Part shown: in pieces, positions 41,021 to 50,257 of the stretch | How positions within the stretch are numbered: the stretch's first letter is position 1 | How the letters are laid out: every line of letters starts with the position of its first letter | Assembly: GCF_001955655.1 (NCBI RefSeq) | Contig: NZ_MSPW01000003.1 | Coordinates: forward strand, 62,001-126,000 | Direction of reading: 5' to 3' | From: Viridibacillus arenosi | Lineage (GTDB): Bacteria > Bacillota > Bacilli > Bacillales_A > Planococcaceae | DNA length: 64,000 nucleotides | The notes under the pieces: generated by a model | The model's input: only the letters and a program-made list of their open reading frames with translations | Told to the model about the DNA's origin: nothing | The model's database searches: none | Program-made: the position numbers and the translations under genes

Positions 41021-42430
41021 ATGGCAAAAAATATAATCGAAAAAGTATGGGATCAACATGTCGTTTATCAAGAGGACGGGAAACCGGATTTGCTTTATAT
41101 CGACTTGCATTTAATTCACGAAGTAACATCTCCACAAGCCTTTGAAGGACTTCGTTTAAACAATCGTAAAGTACGTCGTCCTGACCTATGCTTTGCAACA
41201 ATGGATCATAATGTGCCGACAAAGAATTTACCTACGATTAATGACCCAATCGCTAAAAAACAAATTAACACATTAGCAGAAAACTGTGCAGAATTTGGTG
41301 TTCAATTAGCAGATATGGGACATCCAGATCAAGGGATAGTTCACGTAATCGGACCACAACTCGGTTTAACACAACCGGGTAAAACAATCGTTTGTGGTGA
41401 CTCACATACATCAACTCACGGTGCATTCGGTGCAATTGCGTTTGGTATCGGTACAAGTGAAGTGGAACATGTATTATCAACTCAAACCTTATGGCAAAAC
41501 AAACCAAAAACGATGGATATCCGTGTCAACGGTGAACTTGGCTTTGGTGTAACTGCAAAAGATATCATTCTAGCAATCATTGCGAAGTTTGGTATTGATG
41601 TAGGTACTGGTCATATTGTTGAATTTACAGGTGATGCTATTCATCAATTATCGATGGAAGAACGAATGACAATATGTAATATGTCAATTGAAGCAGGGGC
41701 AAAAGCGGGCTTAATCAGTCCGGATCAGATCACTGTAGATTATATTAAAGGCCGCGAGTATGCTCCACAAGGCGATGCATTCGAGGAAGCAAGTGAGTAC
41801 TGGCTATCATTAGCGTCAGATTCTGATGCTACATATGACCGTGTGCTTGAAATTGATTCAAATGAAATCGAACCATTTGTCACATGGGGTACAAATCCTT
41901 CAATGGGTTCGGGTATTTCAAATCACGTACCTTATGCAGCTGATTTCGAAGAAGAATCAGATAAACAAGCACATAAAAAAGCACTACAATATATGGATTT
42001 ACAAGAAGGTACACCATTAACTGATATTGCTATTCAACATGTGTTTATTGGTTCATGTACGAATTCACGACTACATGACTTACGTTCTGCAGCAGCAGTT
42101 ATTGAAGGTAAAAAAGTAAATGAAAATGTAAAAGCAATTGTTGTACCAGGTTCATTCACGGTTAAAAAGCAAGCAGAAGAGGAAGGGTTAGATAAAATCT
42201 TCTTGGATGCGGGCTTTGAATGGCGTGAATCAGGATGCAGTATGTGTCTTGCGATGAACGAGGACGTGGTTCCAGCTGGAGAAAGATGTGCTTCAACGTC
42301 TAATCGTAACTTCGAAGGACGCCAAGGTGCTGGTTCTCGTACGCATCTTGTGAGTCCACAAATGGCAGCAGCTGCCGCAATCGCTGGACACTTCGTAGAT
42401 GTTCGCGAAATTTTAAATGTACCTGTGTAA
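41021..42430 (+). CDS. leuC: 3-isopropylmalate dehydratase, large subunit
   Basis: This aconitase-family [4Fe-4S] subunit works with LeuD to interconvert 2- and 3-isopropylmalate. The 469-residue protein has the cluster cysteines in FIGSCTNSR and [10 protein letters not shown], and [28 protein letters not shown] precedes the ATG 16 bp after leuB. Confidence 0.98.
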   Translation: MAKNIIEKVWDQHVVYQEDGKPDLLYIDLHLIHEVTSPQAFEGLRLNNRKVRRPDLCFATMDHNVPTKNLPTINDPIAKKQINTLAENCAEFGVQLADMGHPDQGIVHVIGPQLGLTQPGKTIVCGDSHTSTHGAFGAIAFGIGTSEVEHVLSTQTLWQNKPKTMDIRVNGELGFGVTAKDIILAIIAKFGIDVGTGHIVEFTGDAIHQLSMEERMTICNMSIEAGAKAGLISPDQITVDYIKGREYAPQGDAFEEASEYWLSLASDSDATYDRVLEIDSNEIEPFVTWGTNPSMGSGISNHVPYAADFEEESDKQAHKKALQYMDLQEGTPLTDIAIQHVFIGSCTNSRLHDLRSAAAVIEGKKVNENVKAIVVPGSFTVKKQAEEEGLDKIFLDAGFEWRESGCSMCLAMNEDVVPAGERCASTSNRNFEGRQGAGSRTHLVSPQMAAAAAIAGHFVDVREILNVPV

Positions 42431-42444
42431 TGGAGGCGTAGAGG

Positions 42445-43032
42445 ATGGAACCAATTAATGTAGTGAATAGCGTACTAACACCACTTAATAGAAAAAATGT
42501 TGATACCGATCAAATTATTTCTAAAGAGTTTTTAAAACGAATCGAACGTACAGGTTTTGGTCAATTTGTTTTTTACCACTGGCGCTTCGATCAAAATGAT
42601 CAACCAATTGAAGATTTCGTATTAAATCAACCACAATATCAAGGCTCTAAAATTTTAGTAGCGCACGAAAACTTTGGCTGTGGATCATCACGTGAGCACG
42701 CACCATGGGCTATTTTAGATTATGGATTCAATGTAGTTATCGCACCAAGTTTTGCGGATATTTTCCATAATAACTGTTTCAAAAACGGTATTTTACCGAT
42801 TAAGTTGTCTGTTTATGAAGTAGAAGAATTACTTGCAGCAGGCGAAGCTTCACCACTTGAAACAGAGGTGGATTTAGAAGCTCAAACTGTAACAGCGAAT
42901 GGTAAAGTATACAATTTTGAAATTGACCCTTACTATAAACAAATGCTATTAAATGGCTGGGATGAGATTTCTTTAACATTCCAATATGATGAGCAAATTA
43001 CGAAGTATGAAGCAACTCGCAAAGCGTATTAA
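42445..43032 (+). CDS. leuD: 3-isopropylmalate dehydratase, small subunit
   Basis: This is the swivel-domain partner of LeuC. The 195-residue protein has DTDQIISKEFLKRI near the N-terminus and the substrate loop FGCGSSREHAPWAI, both family-specific. GGAGGCG lies before the ATG, 14 bp after leuC. It is the last gene of the operon and is followed by a strong terminator. Confidence 0.98.
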   Translation: MEPINVVNSVLTPLNRKNVDTDQIISKEFLKRIERTGFGQFVFYHWRFDQNDQPIEDFVLNQPQYQGSKILVAHENFGCGSSREHAPWAILDYGFNVVIAPSFADIFHNNCFKNGILPIKLSVYEVEELLAAGEASPLETEVDLEAQTVTANGKVYNFEIDPYYKQMLLNGWDEISLTFQYDEQITKYEATRKAY

Positions 43033-43040
43033 ATAAGTAT

Positions 43041-43080
43041 AAAAACTACCTAGTGTCTAAATTGGCATTAGGTAGTTTTT
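43041..43080 (+). terminator. ilv-leu operon terminator
   Basis: AAAAACTACCTA (43041-43052) pairs perfectly with TAGGTAGTTTTT (43069-43080), just after leuD. Confidence 0.9.
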
Positions 43081-43144
43081 AATGATTTATGGGGATATTA
43101 AATTGTTTGTTTTTTAGTTGATTTTTGAAAAGGGATGTAACGTA

Positions 43145-43681
43145 ATGTTTCCAATTTTAAAGACTGAACGGCTAATTTTGAGAGAACTAATAGAAGATGA
43201 TGCACAGGCTATATTAGATTGCTTTTCAAATGTTGATGTATTACGTTTCTATGGGCAAAATCCACTAACAAGTTTAGATCAGGTGAAACAAATTATCGGG
43301 AATTTTTCGAGGAATTATGAGAAAAAAATAGGTATCAAATGGGGAATTGAACGAGAAGGTATGGATGGAATTATTGGAACAATTGGGTTTCAAGAATGGT
43401 CCCATGAACATAAGAGAGCAGATATAAGCTACGCACTTTCTCCTGAATACTGGGGAAGTGGATATGCAACTGAAGTTGTTAAGGAAGTAATTACTTATGG
43501 ATTCGAAAAGCTTGGCATAAAGCGTATTGGAGCGGTCGTTTTTGTGGAAAATACTTCTTCGAATAAGTTATTAGAGAAATTAGGCTTTGAAAAAGAAGGC
43601 GTTTTGAGAAATTATATGTATCAAGATGGTGTTCCACATGATACTAATATTTACTCTTTACTAAATGATAAATCCATCTAG
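43145..43681 (+). CDS. GNAT acetyltransferase, RimJ/RimL type
   Basis: This 178-residue protein of the RimJ/RimL branch acetylates an N-terminus or a small amine. It starts TERLILRELIEDDAQAILDCF and has ISYALSPEYWGSGYATEVV as the acetyl-CoA loop, then FVENTSSNKLLEKLGFEKEG, the typical last motif. ATG 43145 has AAAGGGATG upstream; TTG 43118 would extend the protein over that site. Target unknown; monocistronic. Confidence 0.88.
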   Translation: MFPILKTERLILRELIEDDAQAILDCFSNVDVLRFYGQNPLTSLDQVKQIIGNFSRNYEKKIGIKWGIEREGMDGIIGTIGFQEWSHEHKRADISYALSPEYWGSGYATEVVKEVITYGFEKLGIKRIGAVVFVENTSSNKLLEKLGFEKEGVLRNYMYQDGVPHDTNIYSLLNDKSI

Positions 43682-43836
43682 AAAACTAAACGAGGCAGGA
43701 AATAAAATTTTAGATAGTAATTTAATCGCTTTTCTAGTGGAATAAATGAGCTAACATGAGAGTTATCTTACCATATTGCCTGGGAAATCAGATATAACAG
43801 AATTGAATTTTCTGAAAATAAATCAAATACATCAAG

Positions 43837-43870
43837 CGAATTGATTGGTTAAGATCGATTCGTTTTTTTT
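43837..43870 (+). terminator. Terminator downstream of acetyltransferase
   Basis: CGAATTGAT (43837-43845) pairs with ATCGATTCG (43854-43862), with one G-U pair, and is followed by eight T residues. The bases at 43682-43836 show no gene. Confidence 0.75.
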
Positions 43871-44016
43871 ATGTGGATCTTTATACTGTGATTCGTATCT
43901 ATAGTATTTACTTTAAATAGTCTTAGTCAATAGATTCAAAGGTGTCATCCAACAAGTTTTCTGTAGAGATCTTTACAGAATTATTGTTTGATTATCTCAA
44001 ATTCTAAACGGTTCTT

Positions 44017-44045
44017 TGTTAAATTAGTTGTAAATATTGTACAAT
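44017..44045 (+). promoter_or_regulatory. Promoter of the DCC-family gene
   Basis: TTGTTA (44017-44022), a 17-nt spacer and TACAAT (44040-44045) lie 34 bp before the start codon. Confidence 0.65.
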
Positions 44046-44078
44046 AATTAGTAATACATATAGAAAGAGTGGAGAGTA

Positions 44079-44480
44079 ATGACCAACCATCAAAATCCAA
44101 TACTGTTTTATGACGGTAGTTGCGGATTCTGTCAGTGGGCAGTTCAGTTCGTCTTAAAACATGAACGGAATCACGATATTCTTTTTGCTCCATTACAGGG
44201 TGAAACTGCAAAAAACACATTATCGCTGAATCTTACGAAGAATCTCGATTCAGTTGTAGTGAAAAGTCCAGCTGGCATATTGACTGAATCAGAGGCTGTG
44301 TTTTTTTTACTCCCTTATTTAAAAACACCTTTTTCCTTGTTCACTATTTTCAAACTAATTCCCTTATTTGTCCGAAATCCAGTATATCGCCTGGTAGCTC
44401 GCAATCGTCATAAATTAATGAAAGCACCTGCTAGTTGCCACTTACCAAGTTTAGATGAACGAAAAAGACTATTACCATAA
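44079..44480 (+). CDS. DCC family thiol-disulfide oxidoreductase (DUF393)
   Basis: This 133-residue protein has the defining N-terminal motif YDGSCGFCQWAV, giving the DxxCxxC thioredoxin-like redox site. The central hydrophobic region (FSLFTIFKLIPLFVRNPVY) and RNRH tail are usual for the YuxK group. The partner substrate is unknown. AGTGGAGAG precedes the ATG. It converges with the SMR genes. Confidence 0.88.
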   Translation: MTNHQNPILFYDGSCGFCQWAVQFVLKHERNHDILFAPLQGETAKNTLSLNLTKNLDSVVVKSPAGILTESEAVFFLLPYLKTPFSLFTIFKLIPLFVRNPVYRLVARNRHKLMKAPASCHLPSLDERKRLLP

Positions 44481-44523
44481 TTCGATTTGTATTCACATGT
44501 AGTCTTTCATTTAATAGAGTAAA

Positions 44524-44556
44524 GAAAAACCATCGAGCTTTTAACTTGATGGTTCT
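44524..44556. terminator. Stem-loop between DCC gene and SMR operon
   Basis: AACCATCGAG pairs with CTTGATGGTT (one G-U pair), flanked by A and T runs, between converging transcripts; it overlaps the last codons of the SMR gene. Confidence 0.7.
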
Positions 44557-44888
44557 TCTAGTTTTTCCGGACTATTGGAAGCATTTAATAAAACTACTCC
44601 GCCAATTATTAATACTATGCCAAGGAATGTCATGATGCTAAATGGATCATCCCATAACAATATACCAATAACCGCTGTTATAGCTGTCCCTATTCCTGCC
44701 CAAATAGCGTAAGCTAAACTTAATGGAATCGTTTTAAGACATAGTGATAAGCAGTAAAATGCTACGCCAAAACCAATTATTACACCAATAGAAGGGATTA
44801 AATTTGTAAATCCTTCTGATAATTTCAACATTGTTGTGCCAAATATTTCGCTAATGATGGAAATCCCTAAAGCTATATAACCTTTCAT
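44541..44888 (-). CDS. SMR family multidrug efflux subunit (second of pair)
   Basis: This 115-residue small multidrug resistance protein has four transmembrane helices. The essential Glu is in ISIISEIFGTTMLKLSEGF, and SLAYAIWAGIGTAIT is the SMR signature. It pairs with the adjacent SMR gene, 25 bp upstream, to give a likely heterodimer. The order TetR-SMR-SMR matches yvdT-yvdS-yvdR in Bacillus subtilis. Cargo is unknown, typically lipophilic cations or guanidinium-like compounds. Confidence 0.9.
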   Translation of the reverse strand: MKGYIALGISIISEIFGTTMLKLSEGFTNLIPSIGVIIGFGVAFYCLSLCLKTIPLSLAYAIWAGIGTAITAVIGILLWDDPFSIMTFLGIVLIIGGVVLLNASNSPEKLEEPSS

Positions 44889-44913
44889 ACTATAACCCCC
44901 GAATATCTAAAGA

Positions 44914-45243
44914 TTAATGAACGCTACCACTAGAGAGTTTTAATACAACAACTCCACCAATGATTAGCACTAATCCTAGAGCTTTTTTTAAATTAAAATT
45001 CTCTTTATACACAATTACACCTACTAAAGCGGTTAAGGCTGTCCCTACCCCTGACCAAATTGCATAAGCTGTGCCTAGTGGTATTGTTTTAAGTGATAAA
45101 GATAAGCAATAAAAAGCTGAAAACATGCCAATAATTACACCAATGGAAGGGAGCAACCTTTTAAATCCGTTTGAAACTTTTAACATAGAACTACCAAATA
45201 CTTCACTAATAATGGCTACGGCCAAAATTATATATGGATTCAA
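44914..45243 (-). CDS. SMR family multidrug efflux subunit (first of pair)
   Basis: This 109-residue SMR protein has four helices, the conserved Glu in AIISEVFGSSMLKVSNGF, and GTAYAIWSGVGTALT. It is transcribed right after the TetR gene (12 bp gap) and before the second SMR gene. The two sequences are clearly homologous along their length, suggesting tandem duplication followed by specialisation into opposite membrane orientations, as in EbrAB and YkkCD pairs. Confidence 0.9.
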   Translation of the reverse strand: MNPYIILAVAIISEVFGSSMLKVSNGFKRLLPSIGVIIGMFSAFYCLSLSLKTIPLGTAYAIWSGVGTALTALVGVIVYKENFNLKKALGLVLIIGGVVVLKLSSGSVH

Positions 45244-45255
45244 GATATTGACCTC

Positions 45256-45795
45256 CTACTTTGTCATGCTAATTAATTTTTGAATAACATCTTCACGCAA
45301 TTTTTCATCTAATGGAGCTATATTAAACAGTTCTGAATAGTATAGTCCATCTATAGCTAATCGAATAATAGTTGCTGTTACTGGATCTATACTATCTTGC
45401 TCCACTTTATTTTGCATATACTGATAGCTTTTAGACATGTTTGTTAATAAATCTGGATTTAACATAGAAGAAGCAAGTAGTCCTACATTTAACTCGGCAT
45501 TGTTACTCAAATCCTCTTTTGTTGCTTCTATTAAAGCTCGGCTCCATCTACCTTTTTCTATCGAGTCATTCATAGCGTGCTCATTAAATCGAGAAGTGAA
45601 ATCTGTGAAGATATATTGAGTTACTTCCAATAATAATGCTTCTTTATTGGGAAAGTGATACAATAAACCACCTTTACTAATCCCAGCTTGCTTTGCCACT
45701 GAATCTAAAGTTAGTGAGTTTATATCATTTTCCAAAATATAGTCTTTAGCAGATTTTAGAATGTGTTTGCGCTTGATTGTTGCTTTTGATTCCAT
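45256..45795 (-). CDS. TetR family transcriptional regulator of the SMR pair
   Basis: This 179-residue repressor has an N-terminal helix-turn-helix with VAKQAGISKGGLLYHFPNKEALL, as in the YvdT/QacR-like group, and a C-terminal ligand and dimer domain. ATG 45795 is chosen because AAGGGGGGG lies 7 nt upstream; reading from 45849 would start inside the promoter region. Two palindromes lie upstream, one within the core promoter, so autorepression of the whole operon is likely, relieved by pump substrates. Confidence 0.92.
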   Translation of the reverse strand: MESKATIKRKHILKSAKDYILENDINSLTLDSVAKQAGISKGGLLYHFPNKEALLLEVTQYIFTDFTSRFNEHAMNDSIEKGRWSRALIEATKEDLSNNAELNVGLLASSMLNPDLLTNMSKSYQYMQNKVEQDSIDPVTATIIRLAIDGLYYSELFNIAPLDEKLREDVIQKLISMTK

Positions 45796-45818
45796 GTGTA
45801 AGCCCCCCCTTGAATAAA

Positions 45819-45832
45819 ACCGTCCAGATGGT
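45819..45832. promoter_or_regulatory. Second TetR operator copy
   Basis: ACCGTCCAGATGGT differs at two bases from the perfect palindrome at 45853-45866. The copies are 34 bp apart centre to centre, with this one in the leader just before the ribosome binding site. Confidence 0.7.
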
Positions 45833-45847
45833 CTTTTTTGTGTTTTC

Positions 45848-45877
45848 ATTGTACCGTCTAGACGGTTTTTTTGTCAA
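45848..45877 (-). promoter_or_regulatory. TetR-SMR promoter with embedded operator
   Basis: On the minus strand, TTGACA (45877-45872), an 18-nt spacer and TACAAT (45853-45848) form a consensus promoter. The spacer is filled by the perfect palindrome ACCGTCTAGACGGT (45853-45866), so bound repressor would block RNA polymerase. Confidence 0.85.
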
Positions 45878-46189
45878 TATAAAATGCTATGCTTAATCGA
45901 AAAAAAGGGTGTTATAGCAGAAAAACATTTGATTTCCACTAACTGTCTTCTAATGAACTATGTGTTTTAGACACTATGTAACTGAATATAGTTAATATAT
46001 AAACCTCGTTAGTCTATATTATGACCACATCACTGCTGCACAATTTTATCATCAATCAATGTATACTTCTACCACCATTTTAATAAGAAAGATTAACACA
46101 ACTTCGAAAGAAAACAATGCTTTTTATAAATTAATTACATTAACGATTTTTCGTATAACTTAAGAATAGACAACAAACCAATTATGTAT

Positions 46190-46202
46190 GTTATCAGATG
46201 AT
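46190..46202 (+). promoter_or_regulatory. Candidate LutR operator upstream of lutR
   Basis: GTTATCAGATGAT differs at only two places from the motif GTCATCAGATGAC before lutA. It lies about 75 bp before the lutR start, suggesting autoregulation. The remaining bases of 45878-46276 show no gene. Confidence 0.55.
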
Positions 46203-46276
46203 CCACAATTATTATTTAACATTAGTTTTTAATATAGTATTTCCTTTGGTTATAATAGAATAGAGGTGACATACAA

Positions 46277-46999
46277 TTGAACTATAAAAAGATTACCAGA
46301 AAAAAGATTTACGAAGAAGTGGCTGATATATTATTAGAAATGATTAAAGATGGTCAGTTGAAACCAGGAGATCAATTAGACTCTGTACAAGAATTGGCAG
46401 TCAATTTTCAAGTAGGAAGATCAGCAATTCGTGAAGCACTAACTTCCTTAAGAGCAATGGGACTTATTGAAATGCGGCAAGGGGAAGGGACATTCGTCAA
46501 AACATTCACTGCAGATAATCTAGCTTATCCTATCCAAAGTGCAATACTTATGACGGATAAAAACATTCAAGAGTTATTAGAAGTACGACAAATTTTAGAA
46601 ACGGGCATTGTCGCAAGCGCTGCTCAAAAAAGAACCGCAGAAGATTTGGAAGTGATGCGTGTTCATTTAATGGAAATGATCAATCACAAAAAAAACTCTG
46701 ATTTAGGGGAGAGAGCTGACTTAGCCTTCCACTTAGCCATTGCTAAGGCTGCGAATAATGTATTACTTAGTACATTAATGCAACATGTGTCTCATTTAAT
46801 GTCTGAATCTATGCGTGAAACACGTCGTATTTGTTTGTATGATGAAAAAAAAACATTAGATCTATTAAACGAACAACACCATTTAATATACAAACAAATA
46901 GAAGCACAGGATGCAGAAGGTGCAGCAAAGGCGATGAAGGCACATTTGCAATTTGTAGAGTCAGTTTTAGCACAATATATCCAAGAGGAAAATGACTAA
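46277..46999 (+). CDS. lutR: GntR/FadR family regulator (LutR-like)
   Basis: This 240-residue regulator has an N-terminal winged helix, with ELAVNFQVGRSAIREALTSLRAMGLIEMRQGEGTFV read across residues 29-64, and a C-terminal all-helical FCD ligand domain with Asp/His metal-site positions (DLAFHLAIAKAANN). FadR-type regulators next to lutABC respond to lactate. The start is TTG with GAGGTGAC upstream. It lies in the same direction just before lutABC but has its own upstream region. Confidence 0.88.
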   Translation: MNYKKITRKKIYEEVADILLEMIKDGQLKPGDQLDSVQELAVNFQVGRSAIREALTSLRAMGLIEMRQGEGTFVKTFTADNLAYPIQSAILMTDKNIQELLEVRQILETGIVASAAQKRTAEDLEVMRVHLMEMINHKKNSDLGERADLAFHLAIAKAANNVLLSTLMQHVSHLMSESMRETRRICLYDEKKTLDLLNEQHHLIYKQIEAQDAEGAAKAMKAHLQFVESVLAQYIQEEND

Positions 47000-47058
47000 T
47001 CTATAAGTCATTCTTCTATTTTAAATTAACAGAAAAATTCGTATTTTCAATAAAAAGA

Positions 47059-47088
47059 TTGGAAAACCATTGTTTATTACTGTATCAT
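47059..47088 (+). promoter_or_regulatory. Likely lutABC promoter
   Basis: TTGGAA (47059-47064), an 18-nt spacer and TATCAT (47083-47088) lie upstream of lutA and immediately before the candidate operator. Confidence 0.55.
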
Positions 47089-47101
47089 TAATAAAAAACA
47101 A

Positions 47102-47114
47102 GTCATCAGATGAC
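47102..47114 (+). promoter_or_regulatory. Candidate LutR operator at lutA
   Basis: GTCATCAGATGAC is a palindrome with one central unpaired base, located just downstream of the predicted start point. Binding here would block lutABC transcription. Confidence 0.65.
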
Positions 47115-47137
47115 CATATCTTTGAGGGGGTATGTAC

Positions 47138-47854
47138 ATGAAGGTAACACTATTTGTAACATGTCTTGTGGATATGTTTGAAACAAATGTGGGAAAAGCA
47201 ACTGTGGAGTTATTGGAGCGACTTGGTTGTGAAATTGATTTTCCTACAGCGCAAGTATGCTGTGGTCAACCGTCTTACAATTCTGGATATGTTGAGCATA
47301 CAAAAGCTGCTATTAAAAAAATGATAGAAACGTTTGAAGCAGCGGAAGTTGTTGTCACACCATCAGGTTCGTGTGCAACAATGTTTCATGAATATCCAAA
47401 AATTTTAAAAGATGAACCAGGTTGGTCTGCACGTGCAAGGCTATTGGCTGAAAAAACGTACGAACTAACTGATTTTATCGTCAATGTATTAAAGGTAGAA
47501 GATGTCGGAGCTAAGTTAACTGGAGAAGCAACTTATCATCCATCATGTCATATGACACGCTTATTAGGGATAAAAGATGCACCCTATACACTTTTATCCA
47601 ACGTAGAAGGCCTAGAAATGAAACCTTTACCGTATGCGTATAATTGCTGTGGTTTCGGGGGAACGTTCTCCGTGAAAATGGGGAATATTTCGGAACAAAT
47701 GGTTGATGAAAAAGTTGATGCTGCAATCTCTACAAATGCGCAGATTTTAGTAGCATCTGACGGCGGTTGCATTATGAACATTGCTGGACGAATGCAACGT
47801 AGGCAGGTACCGGTGAAAGTAATGCATATTGCTGAAGTATTAAATTCACATTAA
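47138..47854 (+). CDS. lutA: Lactate utilization protein A (CCG-domain Fe-S oxidoreductase)
   Basis: LutA is part of the LutABC complex that oxidises L-lactate to pyruvate for growth and biofilm. The 238-residue protein has two CCG-type cysteine-rich domains: [11 protein letters not shown] near residue 43 and [14 protein letters not shown] near 170, like the heterodisulfide reductase/glycolate oxidase GlcF family. ATG 47138 is chosen because GAGGGGG lies 7 nt upstream and gives the known LutA length; ATG 47132 sits too close. Confidence 0.95.
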   Translation: MKVTLFVTCLVDMFETNVGKATVELLERLGCEIDFPTAQVCCGQPSYNSGYVEHTKAAIKKMIETFEAAEVVVTPSGSCATMFHEYPKILKDEPGWSARARLLAEKTYELTDFIVNVLKVEDVGAKLTGEATYHPSCHMTRLLGIKDAPYTLLSNVEGLEMKPLPYAYNCCGFGGTFSVKMGNISEQMVDEKVDAAISTNAQILVASDGGCIMNIAGRMQRRQVPVKVMHIAEVLNSH

Positions 47855-47865
47855 GGGGTGAGCGT

Positions 47866-49296
47866 ATGGCTGTAAAAATTACGGATGGGAATTTTAAAGA
47901 CAAAGTAAAAGATAATTTACAAGATGATTTTATGCGCGGTGCGGTGTCTGGTGCACAGGATCGCCTGCGTTCTCGCCGATTAGAAAACGCTGAGGAACTT
48001 GGGAACTGGGAAGAATGGCGCTCTCACGGGGAAGAGATTCGCCAACATGTGCTGGAAAATTTAGATTATTATTTACAAGAGTTATCTGACAACGTACAAA
48101 AGCTTGGTGGTCACGTTTTCTTTGCACAAACCGCAGATGACGCTAATCGATATATTGAAGAGGTTGTTAAAAAGAAAAATGCAAAAAAGATTGTCAAATC
48201 GAAATCTATGGTTACTGAAGAGATCGGCTTAAATGCTGTATTAGAAAAGGCTGGTTGTAATGTGATTGAGACCGATTTAGGGGAATATATTTTACAGCTT
48301 GACGAACACGACCCACCATCCCATATAGTCGCACCTGCATTACATAAAAACAAAGAGCAAATTCGTAAGGTATTTGAAGAGAAAATAAACTATAAAAAAT
48401 CTAACGATCCAACAGAATTGGCACGTCATGCACGTGAGACACTACGTAATGAATTTTTAACTGCAGATGTCGGTATTACAGGTTGTAACTTTGCAATTGC
48501 TGAATCTGGTTCGATTAGTTTAGTAACAAATGAAGGGAATGCTCGTCTAGCTACGACTGTTCCGAAAACGCAAATTACCGTTATGGGTATGGAGCGCATT
48601 GTACCAACGTTTGAAGAATTAGAAGTACTCGTGAGTTTATTGACACGAAGTGCTGTTGGGCAAAAACTAACGAGTTATATCACGGTATTATCAGGGCCAC
48701 GCCGTGAAGGTGATGCTGATGGTCCTGAAGAATTCCATCTAGTCATCGTGGATAATGGTCGTTCAAAAATTCTAGGTACAGAATTTCAATCAGTATTGCA
48801 ATGTATACGCTGTGCTGCCTGCATAAATGTCTGCCCTGTATATCGTCATATTGGAGGTCATTCATATAACTCAATCTATCCAGGACCAATAGGCGCTGTT
48901 TTGACTCCGTTACTTGCAGGATATGATGACTTTAAAGAATTACCTTACGCCTCTACATTATGTGGTGCTTGTACAGAAGCATGCCCTGTGAAGATTCCGT
49001 TGCATGATTTACTTCACAAACATCGACAAATAATAGTAGAAAAAGAAGGTAAAGCACCAATTTCTGAAGGTTTGATGATGAAGGCGTTTGGTATTGGGGC
49101 AGCCTCCAATCCGCTATATACAACAGGAACAAAACTCGCAACAAAAGTGATGAAGCCCTTTATGAAAGACAAAGAGTTTATATCTAAAGGACCGGGACCA
49201 TTAAAAGAATGGACGATGATTCGCGAATTCCCTACACCAAAAAATGAACGTTTCCGCGACTGGTATAAAAACCGTGAAGGAGGAGACAATAAATGA
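47866..49296 (+). CDS. lutB: Lactate utilization protein B (ferredoxin-type iron-sulfur)
   Basis: This 476-residue subunit has an N-terminal LUD domain ([20 protein letters not shown]) and two [4Fe-4S] motifs near the C-terminus: [19 protein letters not shown] and [18 protein letters not shown]. It should pass electrons from lactate oxidation. It follows lutA by 11 bp with AAGGGGTGAG upstream, and its end overlaps lutC by 4 bp. Confidence 0.96.
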   Translation: MAVKITDGNFKDKVKDNLQDDFMRGAVSGAQDRLRSRRLENAEELGNWEEWRSHGEEIRQHVLENLDYYLQELSDNVQKLGGHVFFAQTADDANRYIEEVVKKKNAKKIVKSKSMVTEEIGLNAVLEKAGCNVIETDLGEYILQLDEHDPPSHIVAPALHKNKEQIRKVFEEKINYKKSNDPTELARHARETLRNEFLTADVGITGCNFAIAESGSISLVTNEGNARLATTVPKTQITVMGMERIVPTFEELEVLVSLLTRSAVGQKLTSYITVLSGPRREGDADGPEEFHLVIVDNGRSKILGTEFQSVLQCIRCAACINVCPVYRHIGGHSYNSIYPGPIGAVLTPLLAGYDDFKELPYASTLCGACTEACPVKIPLHDLLHKHRQIIVEKEGKAPISEGLMMKAFGIGAASNPLYTTGTKLATKVMKPFMKDKEFISKGPGPLKEWTMIREFPTPKNERFRDWYKNREGGDNK

Positions 49297-50003
49297 TCCA
49301 ACAACGTGCACCATTTATAAAAAATATCGCAACAGCACTTGGCCGAGAAATGAATACAACAAAAAAGCCTGAACGAAACTGGAAGTACAATCCGCAAGCA
49401 AAAACACTTACTGATCTATCCCGAGATGAGCTAGTGCAAGTGTTTCAGAAACAATGTAGCAATATTCATACAGACTATATTGAAACAACTGCAGACCAAT
49501 TAAAAGAAGTGTTAGCAAATCGTGTAGATTTGTATGGAGGTGGTCCTGTTTCTATTTGGAAAGATGAACGCTTTGACACATTCGGTTTACGTAATCTATT
49601 GGAAGAAGAATGGCCACAAGCTAGTATTGAAGTGAATGAATGGAATGTAGAAAATGGAGATGACAATATTATACTTGCAGAAAAAGCGAATGTGGGTATT
49701 ACATTTAGTGATATAACACTTGCCGAGTCTGCAACAGTTGTTTTATTTTCAACAGGCGGTCAAGGGCGATCAGTCAGTTTGCTTCCGCAAACCTATATTG
49801 CGATTATCCCAAAAAGCACAATTGTCCCAAGAATGACGCAAGCAGCACAAATCATCTCTGAAAAAGTGCAAAATGGTGAAACAGTGCCGCCATGTATTAA
49901 TTTCATATCTGGACCAAGTAATTCAGCTGATATTGAGATGAATCTAGTAGTTGGTGTGCACGGACCAATAAAAGCAACTTATATAATAGTAGAAGATCGA
50001 TAA
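49293..50003 (+). CDS. lutC: Lactate utilization protein C (LUD domain)
   Basis: This 236-residue LUD-domain subunit of the lactate oxidation complex has [36 protein letters not shown] and [21 protein letters not shown], the last two shared in form with LutB's LUD domain. It starts inside the lutB end (ATGA) with GAAGGAGGAG upstream. A stem-loop follows at 50012-50037. Confidence 0.95.
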   Translation: MIQQRAPFIKNIATALGREMNTTKKPERNWKYNPQAKTLTDLSRDELVQVFQKQCSNIHTDYIETTADQLKEVLANRVDLYGGGPVSIWKDERFDTFGLRNLLEEEWPQASIEVNEWNVENGDDNIILAEKANVGITFSDITLAESATVVLFSTGGQGRSVSLLPQTYIAIIPKSTIVPRMTQAAQIISEKVQNGETVPPCINFISGPSNSADIEMNLVVGVHGPIKATYIIVEDR

Positions 50004-50011
50004 TTAAAAAC

Positions 50012-50043
50012 ATGTCTACAGTTGCTTTTGTAGACATTTTTTT
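50012..50043 (+). terminator. lutABC terminator
   Basis: ATGTCTACA (50012-50020) pairs with TGTAGACAT (50029-50037), followed by a T run. Confidence 0.85.
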
Positions 50044-50124
50044 AATTTCGTAAAATTTGATGTATTCTGTATTAAAATGAAAAATCAACATTTTCGAGAG
50101 TGCTTATGGCATTTGGAAAAGGTC

Positions 50125-50189
50125 ATAAATATAACTTATCACATACTATAATATTAATGTAATTTACTTATGTATCTATTTAGTATATT
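50125..50189 (+). promoter_or_regulatory. Aconitase control region with CcpC-like sites
   Basis: The dyad ATAA-N7-TTAT lies at 50125-50139, and a single TTAT half-site lies at 50168-50171. If TATATT (50184-50189) is the -10, the dyad is centred near -64 and the half-site near -27. This is the layout known for CcpC at Bacillus subtilis citB. The -35 is poor. Confidence 0.55.
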
Positions 50190-50257
50190 ATTGTTGGTGG
50201 AGAAAAGAAGCTATTATTAAAGCCTTTTCATTAGTTAATTAGAGGGGGAACCAACCT

